From positions 45,812,390 through 45,876,389 of the forward strand of contig NC_083571.1 of the NCBI RefSeq assembly GCF_027579695.1: 64,000 nt of DNA. The letters run 5' to 3'. Made by a program: the position numbers and the translations under genes. This stretch comes from Neoarius graeffei. Lineage: Eukaryota; Chordata; Actinopteri; Siluriformes; Ariidae. The notes beneath the pieces are model-generated. The model ran no database searches. It saw nothing but the letters and a program-made list of their open reading frames with translations, and had not been told where the DNA came from. This document shows positions 57,969-64,000 of the stretch, piece by piece. Every line of letters begins with the position of its first letter. Position 1 is the first letter of the stretch.

Positions 57969-58674
57969 CGCATCTCCTTTAAATCAAGGCTTAAGCTTAA
58001 TGTCTACCTGGCAAACCAGCCCACAGAGTTTTACTTACTAAACCTGTGGTCTCGCTGTTATAGTACTGGGGGATATTAGAAAATATGGGCTTTCCCTAAC
58101 CTTACAGCTCAGGCAAGCCTGGAGTTTATTCGGGCACACACACACACACATCAAACAGTACTGCACCATCAAAGTACCCTCGGAACCAAGGGGAACTATT
58201 TCAAATACAGCAGCAGAGATTCATTAAGAGACTCTTACTCACTCTCCAACCTATTCACCTAACCCATGGGAGAGGAAAAAATAACACTGTTTCTCATTTG
58301 AAACTCTTAGAAAAAAAAAATACCCCATAGACGTAAATCTCCCTTTTGGGGGCTAAAACACTAATGCCTTGTTTGTGCGCACCCCAAGCTTTTGCATTCT
58401 TTCCATGACAGTCTGGTTGAGAATACCGAGCCCATATTCTGTTATATATCTCCTTCGGTGCTGACATGTCCAATTTTGAATCAGATCTGAAATGGGCATG
58501 GAGGTTGGACAGATAATCATATTTCACTCCCAAACAGAAGCAGGAGCCAAGTACCTTGACACGTTCTTGTTCCCTGGAGCTCATATCCTTCAGGGCAAGT
58601 GCATGAATATTCTCCAGGGCTGTTAACGCAGACATATTGGCACATGTAGCGGGAGAAGGCACACTCATCAATGT
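50807..58674 (-). CDS. efemp1: EGF-containing fibulin-like matrix protein 1 (fibulin-3), 3' part
   Basis: Four minus-strand exons splice in frame: 58674-58555 (120 bp), 56729-56606 (124 bp), 53068-52876 (193 bp) and 50968-50807 (162 bp with TAA). They encode a calcium-binding EGF repeat ([20 protein letters not shown]), a last EGF-like repeat ([36 protein letters not shown]), then the fibulin C-terminal module ([49 protein letters not shown]) ending VVGPFSF. The GPFSF end and IFQIQAT motif favour fibulin-3 over fibulin-4 or -5. Every junction has GT..AG signals, and the EGF exons meet in phase 1. The product is a secreted matrix glycoprotein of elastic and basement-membrane tissue. The start, signal peptide and earlier EGF exons lie beyond the window. 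A fish may hold two efemp1 paralogues, so the a/b identity is open. Confidence 0.93.
51021..51398 (+). mobile_element. V-SINE in efemp1 last intron
   Basis: Full-length, GATGAGATGAGAT tail. I could not define a convincing target duplication. Confidence 0.9.
51425..52386 (-). mobile_element. V-SINE split by MITE M6
   Basis: The GGATGG-tail side is at 51425-51562 and the head side at 52161-52386. The two halves join cleanly at GCTGACACATA/GAGACAAACAGC once the MITE is removed. Confidence 0.88.
51563..52160. mobile_element. MITE M6 nested in V-SINE
   Basis: Inverted ends GGGCCCGTCCACACGAG and CTCGTGTGGACGGGCCC with 3-bp duplication ATA at 51560-51562 and 52161-52163. CpG-rich interior. Confidence 0.9.
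52387..52875. other. efemp1 intron sequence
   Basis: AT-rich intron, no element recognised. Confidence 0.6.
52876..53068 (-). CDS. efemp1: efemp1 penultimate coding exon
   Basis: Acceptor TTTCTTTCTAG at 53069-53070 and donor GTGAGT at 52875-52870. It encodes [20 protein letters not shown] through EFFLR. The adjoining exon supplies the first base of the Asn codon before RCVC. Confidence 0.94.
53069..53966. other. efemp1 intron sequence
   Basis: No gene or clear repeat. Confidence 0.5.
53967..54425. mobile_element. Tc1-type MITE M5, complete copy
   Basis: CAGTACCAGTCAAAAGTTTG at the left is mirrored by CAAACTTTTGACTGGTATTG at the right. TA follows at 54426. It serves as the near-empty reference for the V-SINE-filled copy at 44654-45858. 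Confidence 0.88.
54598..54955 (+). mobile_element. Tc1-like fragment, decayed transposase C-terminus
   Basis: CACTATATGGTCAAACGTTT marks one end and CAGGTGTCCACATAC the other. The plus-strand frame includes [20 protein letters not shown] followed by AAVIAAKG, the usual Tc1 C-terminal motif. A 0.36-kb deletion derivative. Confidence 0.75.
54957..56507 (-). mobile_element. Tc1-like element I, decayed full-length copy
   Basis: The minus-strand end TACAACCTCAAATCAGAAAA with AGTTGGGACAG at 56505-56475 and a decayed partner at 54957. The antisense frame pieces include [20 protein letters not shown] and [14 protein letters not shown] (helix-turn-helix region, about 56130-55960) and later [20 protein letters not shown] (shifted catalytic region, about 55571-55440). 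Many lesions. It sits in an efemp1 intron. Confidence 0.75.
56606..56729 (-). CDS. efemp1: efemp1 last EGF-like exon
   Basis: Acceptor GACGTCAG, donor GTAAGT at 56605-56600. It encodes [41 protein letters not shown] with six EGF-type cysteines, and begins in phase 1. Confidence 0.93.
56740..57028. other. efemp1 intron sequence
   Basis: AT-rich. A minus-strand open frame running into the exon is intronic read-through. Confidence 0.5.
57033..57679. mobile_element. Foldback MITE with TTAA target, long arms
   Basis: TTAA at 57029-57032 and 57680-57683. The ends AGTGCCATTCCACCATTGGA and TCCAATGGTGGAATGGCACT begin inverted arms of roughly 230-240 bp, carrying inner motifs such as ACCAAAGTCACCTACCCTTT and CAGGTTCCCCTTCTTGTGTA on one side and their complements on the other. 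About 150 bp separates the arms. Confidence 0.9.
57684..58554. other. efemp1 intron sequence
   Basis: Includes a (TG)n(CG)n run at about 57932-57971 and a short CA run near 58138. No gene. Confidence 0.6.
58555..58674 (-). CDS. efemp1: efemp1 calcium-binding EGF exon
   Basis: Acceptor TTGCTTCCAG and donor GTACTT. Exactly 120 bp, phase 1 at both ends, encoding DIDEC at the start, the Ca-binding consensus, and [18 protein letters not shown] at the end. Confidence 0.94.
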
Positions 58675-58679
58675 CTGGA

Positions 58680-59195
58680 AGCAAAACAAGAAAAGGAAGG
58701 CATGTAGAAATAGGCACAGCATTTTTGCCTGGTCAGTGTGAGTGATAATATAATTCTATAAAATGACTATTTTGATGTATTATATAATTTCTAAACATGG
58801 GTGAAAGAGGCAGCACAAGATGGAGATGGCATAGCCTAGGCTACATTCAATACAACTTCATTACATCACATATTGGTTATATAAGTATAAAGGCATCAAA
58901 GGCTCCAGTGGCATCATTTAGACAATATCCATCTACTGTAATGTATTTTTTAAATACTGAAATATGAATCTTTCCCTCAGTCATTGACTTGAGTGTGTTT
59001 CTGCAAAGCATTCAAATGATCCTCAATGGATCCCCAAAGGATGCCAGGATGAGCTCCTTCACTCCACCAATGACTGTAGATGTAAAAGATGTAAAAGTAT
59101 TTCATGCTTTCACAGGGCCAAAATGAAAGAGCCGTTTCAAAAGTCAGTCTGAAAATAGGGCAAGATTTTTGGCACAATCTGATTACATATAAGAA
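58680..59195. other. efemp1 intron sequence
   Basis: No further EGF-type exon is visible. A run of about 17 C residues lies at 59199-59215. Confidence 0.5.
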
Positions 59196-59220
59196 GTGCC
59201 CCCCCCCCCCCCCCCAGATA

Positions 59221-60832
59221 CAGTGGTGCTTGAAAGTTTGTGAACCCTTTAGCATTGTCTATATTTCTGCAATAAATATGACCTAAAACATCATCAGATT
59301 TTCACCCAAGTCGTAAAAGTAGATAAAGAGAACCCAGTTAAACAAATGAGACAAAAATATTATACTTGGTCATTTATTTATTGAGGAAAATAGTCCAATA
59401 TTACATATCTGTGAGTGGCAAAAGTATGTGAACCTTTGCTTTCAGTATCTGGTGTGACCCCCTTGTGCAGCAATAACTGCAACTAAACGTTTCCGGTAGC
59501 TGTTGATCAGTCCTGCACACCGGCTTGGAGGAATTTTAGCCCATTCCTCCGTACAGAACAGCTTCAGCTCTGGGATGTTGGTGGGTTTCCTCACATGAAC
59601 TGCTCGCTTTAGGTCCTTCCACAACATTTCGATTGGATTAAGGTCAGGACTTTGACTTGGCCATTCCAAAACATTAACTTTATTCTTCTTTAACCATTCT
59701 TTGTTAGAACGACTTGTGTGCTTAGGGTCATTGTCTTGCTGCATGACCAACCTTCTCTTGAGATTCAGTTCATGGACAGATGTCCTGACATTTTCCTTTA
59801 GAATTCGCTGGTATAATTCAGAGTTCATTGTTCCATCAATGATGGCAAGCCATCCTGGCCCAGATGCAGCAAAACAGGCCCAAACCATGATACTACCACC
59901 ACCATGTTTTACAGATGGGATAAGGTTCTTATGCTGGAATGGAGTGCTTTCCTTTCTCCAAACATAACGCTTCTCATTTAAACCAAAAATTTCTATTTTG
60001 GTCTTATCCGTCCACAGAACATTTTTCCAATAGCCTTCTGGCTTGTCCACGTGATCTTTAGCAAACTGCAGATGAGCAGCAATGTTCATTTTGGAGAGCA
60101 GTGGCTTTCTCCTTGTAACCCTGCCATGCACAACATTGTTGTTCAGTGTTTTCCTGATGGTGGACTCATGAACATTAACATTAGCCAATGTGAGAGAGGC
60201 CTTCAGTTGCTGAGAAGTTACCCTGGGGTCCTTTGTGACCTTGCCGACTATTACACGCCTTGCTCCTGGAGTGATCTCTGTTGGTCGACCACTCCTGGGG
60301 AGGGTAACAATGGTCTTGAATTTCCTCCATTTGTACACAATCTGTCTGACTGTGGATTGGTGGAGTCCAAACTCTTTAGAGATGGTTTTGTAACCTTTTC
60401 CAGCCTGATTAGCATCAACAGCGCTTTTTCTGAGGTCCTCAGAAATCTCCTTTTTTTCATGCCATGATACACTTCCACAAACATGTGTTGTGAAGATCAG
60501 ACTTTGATAGATCCCTGTTCTTTAAATAAAACAGGGTGCCCACTCACACCTGGTTGTCATCCCATTGATTGAAAACACCTGACTCTAATTTCACCTTCAA
60601 ATTAACTGCTAATCCTAGAGGTTCACATACTTTTGCCACGCACAGATATGTAATATTGGATCATTTACTTCAATAAATAAATGACCAAGTATAATATTTT
60701 TGTCTCATTTGTTAAACTGCGTTCTCTTTATCTACTTTTAGGACTTGTGTGAAAATCTGATGATGTTTTAGGTCATATTTATGCAAAAATATAGAAAATT
60801 CTAAAGGGTTCACAAACTTTCAAGCACCACTG
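59221..60832 (-). mobile_element. Tc1-like element D, near-complete copy
   Basis: A 1612-bp copy flanked by TA, ends CAGTGGTGCTTGAAAGTTTG and the mirror at 60813-60832. It is the long form of the deleted copy at 25395-26197. Confidence 0.95.
59442..60466 (-). pseudogene. Tc1-like transposase D, open but without clear start
   Basis: A frame without stops runs from about 60466 to the TGA at 59442: helix-turn-helix region (KEISEDLRKSAVDANQAGKG, ISKEFGLHQSTVRQIVYKW), first Asp (VLWTDKTKIEIFG), [19 protein letters not shown], second Asp (MQQDNDPKHTS), Glu ([17 protein letters not shown]) and C-terminal VIAAQGGHTRY. Total length is close to the usual 340 residues. The expected ATG is out of frame because of a run of seven A at the start, so the first in-frame initiator is a non-ATG codon. 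It might be expressed only if another start were used. Confidence 0.85.
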
Positions 60833-60834
60833 TA

Positions 60835-61127
60835 TGTAGGTAAAAGCTTTTTCCCTCCCTTTTTCGTTTAAACTATGGTGCCATTGAGTGTCCTATGGTG
60901 GTTATGTCTCACCATTATGTGCTCAGCAATCAAAACTTTTAACTGAATTATTTTAAGTAATTATTTTTGTCATACAATGCAACATCAAATGATGGCAGCC
61001 CATCATCTATCCATTGTACCCCCCTATTACATGGGGATGCCAGTAAATTTTATGAAGATCTGTGTACATAAAATTAATTGCTTACACAGGTCTGGATAAG
61101 CGACTAATATGACTGAATTGGACCTGC
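60835..61127. other. No gene recognised
   Basis: AT-rich intronic sequence upstream of the visible efemp1 exons. Confidence 0.4.
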
Positions 61128-61252
61128 CTATGGTGTACCCCATCTTTCACCTGAAATCAGCTGGAATTGCCTCCAGCTTCCTCTGCGACCCTGATGGAGA
61201 AGCAGTATAGATAATTAATGGATGGATGGATGGATGGATGGATGGATGGATG
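61128..61252 (+). mobile_element. V-SINE 3' end fragment
   Basis: GGTGTACCCCATCTTTCACC and CCTCCAGCTTCCTCTGCGAC followed by (GGAT)n. Diverged and 5'-truncated. Confidence 0.7.
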
Positions 61253-61720
61253 ACTGAATTGGACAAGAGATACCTTTTAATGATTAGTTCATGGCTACAA
61301 AAAAGACAATTTAAAGTTATGTTTTCTTTTATAGTGGTGCTTCACATTACCTCTTGACTAGCACCATGAATTCTGAACAGTTTTGAATCTGAAGTGATGA
61401 ATAAAGCATACTTCTTTTTCCTGTTGTATCAAAACATTGGTCTTTTTTGTATAATTTTTTAAACAAACCATGTTGTCAATTGACTTATCAGATAAGGGGA
61501 TAAGTAAAAAGTGAAATAAAATGTGAAAACGCTCCACTTTTTTTCTATCTAATGTCTCTAGCCCTGTAGATCATCTCTGATCTGATGAAGCTCTTTCAGC
61601 TAAATAATTCACATGAATGCATGTGATAAACCACAACAGAGGATCTGTTACAGAAGCCACAATAGTTAAAATAGAAAAAACTAGAGTCACTGTATTTTTT
61701 CCAAGTATTTGGTTTGATCC
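61253..61720. other. No gene recognised
   Basis: AT-rich, nothing identifiable. Confidence 0.4.
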
Positions 61721-61721
61721 A

Positions 61722-62786
61722 CGGTGTGTGTTGGTGCAGTGTTTATAGCACTTTCGCCTCATAGCAACAAGGTTCTGGGTTTGAATCTCGTGACCAACTG
61801 GGGACTTTCTGTCTTGCTTTTGCATGTTCTCCCCATGCCTGCATGGGTTTCTTCTGAGTGCTCTGGTTTCCTCCCACAGTCCAAAGACATGCAGATTAGG
61901 TCAACTGGCTACTTTAAGTTGCCCATGGGTGTGACTGTGAATGCGTTTACATACACATAGAGAAAATCGAATTTCTGCCGTTGCTCGACTGAAATCGAAG
62001 TTCTAAATGCCATGGATACACCTTAGCTAGGCTGAAATTGAACCGAACTTGATTTCTCGTAATCGAGCTACACGACCTAGATTACGCGATTTTTGCCGAG
62101 CTACTTAGTGGATGTAAACCCTATCGAGCTACGTAGTCGAGCTACTTACTTCAGCACTGCCCCTTCCGGAAGTGACGAGTGACGAGACCACAAGCGGGAA
62201 ACACGACAGCCTCGGTCGGCATGACAACAGTAGTAGCGAGCAGCAGAAGAGGTCAGGAGGAACAAACAAAGAAGAGAAAATGGCGAGCAGAAACGTGCAC
62301 TTCTGGAGCAATGAGGAGACAGAGTTCATGCTCATTCAGCTTAAGGAGTTGAATATATTAAAATTCATGGATGGGAGAAAAACACGCAATGGAGAACACG
62401 GAACTGATAACTTTGTTTACACTCTTGAATAGCTCTTCTTCATGACGACAACCGGAAGTGTACCAACACGATGGGGCGTGTAGCGACACCTGTGGCTCGG
62501 GTGCACAATGTACCTCACACAATAGCTCGATTTCCTTGTGTGCATGTAGGATTGGATTTCTCTGGCACCCCTGCTGGGACCCTTTGCTCGATTACCGACA
62601 GCAGCTCGATTTGGATGTGCATGTAAACGTACTGTGTGAGTGTGACTGGTTGTTCATCTCTGTGTTAGCCCTACGACAGATTGACAACCTGCCCAGGGTT
62701 TACCACGCCTCTCGCCCGAAGTCAGATTGACTCCAGCTTCCCCCATGGCCCTGACAGATAAATGGTATAGATAATAAATGGATGGA
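61722..62786 (+). mobile_element. Old V-SINE split by MITE M7
   Basis: The head and V-domain (GTTCTCCCCATGCCTGCATG, CCAAAGACATGCAG) are at 61722-61946. The 3' part (TGCCCAGGGTTTACCACGCC ... GGATGGATGG) is at 62630-62786. The copy is clearly diverged. Confidence 0.8.
61947..62629 (+). mobile_element. MITE M7 carrying a Myb/SANT-like first exon
   Basis: Ends GTTTACATACACAT and ATGTGCATGTAAAC are inverted. The interior contains repeated CGAGCTAC motifs. A short frame at 62281-62430 begins MASRNVHFWSNEETEFMLIQ and continues LKELNILKFMDGRKTRNGE. It resembles the start of the Myb/SANT-like DNA-binding protein encoded by some Harbinger-type transposons, so the element probably derives from such a parent by internal deletion. 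Confidence 0.65.
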
Positions 62787-62821
62787 TGGTTGGTCCACTG
62801 AAGTACTTTCCTGGGTACAAG

Positions 62822-62945
62822 TTTTAAGTTAAGATAAGCCTTTATTATCATTGTAGTTATACAATGAAACTTAGTTTGGTAGTACTCAGAGAAAACAGCA
62901 GCAATAAAAAGAATATAAATAAAATAAATAAAATATGAGATAAAG
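62822..62945. repeat. Dispersed repeat, AAGATAAGCCTTTATTATCA type
   Basis: AAGATAAGCCTTTATTATCA then ATACAATGAAACTTAGTTTG is a common fish dispersed motif. The class is uncertain. Confidence 0.4.
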
Positions 62946-63007
62946 TAAGTGGGGGAATTGCCGTGTAGGTAGATATTCCTGGGTTTCAGTCACGTGACTT
63001 TTCTTAG

Positions 63008-63156
63008 GGGCGGCACGGTGGTGTAGTGGTTAGCGCTGTCACCTCACAATAAAGGGTGTACCCCGCCTTTCGCCCGTAGTCAGCTGGGATAGGCTCCAGC
63101 TTGCCTGCGACCCTGTAGAACAGGATAAAGCGGCTAGAGATAATGAGATGAGATGA
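63008..63156 (+). mobile_element. Internally deleted V-SINE
   Basis: The head (GGGCGGCACGGTGGTGTAGT to CACCTCACA) is joined through AATAAA to the 3' part (GGGTGTACCCCGCCTTTCGC) and the GATGAGATGAG tail. About 210 bp, including the whole V-domain, is absent. GACTTTTCTTAG flanks both sides (62996-63007 and 63157-63168). Confidence 0.9.
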
Positions 63157-63224
63157 GACTTTTCTTAGCAATTTCACTTCCAGTAAAACAGCTGGTGGTC
63201 TAGCAAACCAAAACGGCTGCCGTA

Positions 63225-63858
63225 GTGCAAACAACTAGCGATAATTTATCAGAGTATGCTTGTAATCTAGAAGTCACTGCTCACTTTAGCTATATTCAGA
63301 AGATTGCTATGTGCAGTGGACTCGACCCCTACAGTCTGGGAAAGAAGGATTTGTCATACGATCTCGAAAACTACCCTTCAGTTGAGTTCTCTGACATCTC
63401 AAACACTCTGGTGTTGCAGACGTCCTTCTACACCGCAAAACAGATGAAAGCATGGAAGAGTATGGAGGCTTACAACTTTTTTGTATGTGGCTGGGTAAAG
63501 GACCTCGGGATCAAGTCGCTGCCAAATGAATCCTGTATTGTTTTTGCCTGTGTAACTATGTTTTTTTTTAAGCTTTTCATTCGCGTCTTTACAACAAAGC
63601 ACTGCAAGTTGAAGTGTAAACAAACAATAGTTCGCTTGATTCTCACTTGTGTTGGCTCTTATCTCTCAGGTAAATCATTCACAAAGATCATCAGAAACCC
63701 CTTTAAAGACCTGGATCTTAGTTAAACAAGACGGAGAAGTGATCACGGCGCATTCTAACTGTACGGCTGGGGAAGAATTTTGTCGCGACCTTCATGCATA
63801 TGGACTTTGTGAGGACGAAACAAAGAAACAGCTGGGGACTTTAGTGCTTTGTAACTAA
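63225..63858 (+). pseudogene. SWIM-type protein fragment, two exons
   Basis: The first open part (63225-63548) includes MCSGLDPYSLGKKDLSYDLE, SNTLVLQTSFYTAKQMKAWK and EAYNFFVCGWVKDLG, resembling the N-terminal region of a multicopy fish protein family with SWIM zinc-finger and sometimes YqaJ-like domains. The frame then leaves homology at ...IVFAC. GTAACT at 63549 and TATCTCTCAG before 63670 are plausible splice sites. The next part reads [20 protein letters not shown], then AHSNCTAG, which looks like the start of the Cys-rich SWIM motif, but it ends LVLCN-stop without the full CxC..CxH motif. It is truncated or a short isoform, and the origin (host or transposon) is unclear. Confidence 0.55.
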
Positions 63859-63868
63859 AAAAAAGTAC

Positions 63869-64000
63869 AACCCCGATTCCAAAAAAGTTGGGACAAAGTA
63901 CAAATTGTAAATAAAAACGGAATGCAATGATGTGGAAGTTTCAAAATTCCATATTTTATTCAGAATAGAACATAGATGACATATCAAATGTTTCAACTGA
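63869..64000 (+). mobile_element. Tc1-like element I, start of a copy cut by the window
   Basis: ACAACCCCGATTCCAAAAAA with GTTGGGACA opens the element. The same end is at 47452 (inverted) and a decayed one at 54957. Confidence 0.8.

Noticed and set aside
62458..62730. Cysteine-rich EGF-like exon on the plus strand
   Set aside because: It spans the boundary of MITE M7 and an old V-SINE, lacks splice sites and EGF spacing, and is on the wrong strand for efemp1.

Overview
The window is vertebrate nuclear DNA, almost certainly from a teleost fish. Short coding exons with GT..AG introns lie in AT-rich sequence packed with fish-type transposable elements: tRNA-derived V-SINEs, several Tc1-like families, TTAA- and 3-bp-target MITEs, and Ty3/Gypsy elements. 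The V-SINE subfamily with a (GAGAT)n-type tail makes me think of a catfish (Siluriformes), but that is a low-confidence guess from memory. There are no operons, prokaryotic genes or CRISPR arrays.

Host gene. The only confident host gene is on the minus strand at about 50.8-58.7 kb: the 3' end of efemp1 (fibulin-3), a secreted extracellular-matrix glycoprotein. Four coding exons are visible (two calcium-binding EGF exons, then two exons of the fibulin-type C-terminal module ending in GPFSF-stop). The upstream exons lie beyond 64,000. Its introns carry V-SINEs, Tc1 relatives and MITEs, including a 647-bp foldback element with very long arms.

0-17 kb: a tRNA-SINE, a broken integrase-like gene, then a set of nested transposons. 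A Tc1-like copy (about 2.17-16.02 kb) is split by a second Tc1-like copy (2.32-15.59 kb). That copy is split by a 10.2-kb segment bounded by TTAA target duplications (3.16-13.36 kb) and by a 1.46-kb piggyBac-like element (13.43-14.89 kb). The 10.2-kb segment contains a full-length Gypsy retrotransposon (4171-8679) with matched LTRs, a 5-bp target duplication and the rare order gag-protease-integrase-reverse transcriptase-RNase H (Gmr1-like), plus V-SINEs and a short sequence present in both 'unspliced' and 'spliced' forms.

17-31 kb: V-SINEs (one with an apparent 3' transduction), a tRNA/5S-like composite SINE, foldback DNA, Tc1 fragments, and a sushi-like Gypsy gag-protease remnant hit twice by the same Harbinger-like MITE.

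31-50 kb: a run of Tc1-like copies (31.7-35.4 kb), a LINE 3' end, a long apparently unique stretch, an ACATGCTAA-type tandem repeat, several MITEs with precise target duplications, and a Tc1-type MITE carrying two V-SINEs inserted at exactly the same site.

59-64 kb: a nearly intact Tc1 transposase copy, a V-SINE split by a MITE that carries the start of a Myb/SANT-like protein, an internally deleted V-SINE, a SWIM-like gene fragment with an intron, and the start of another Tc1-like element that runs off the window.
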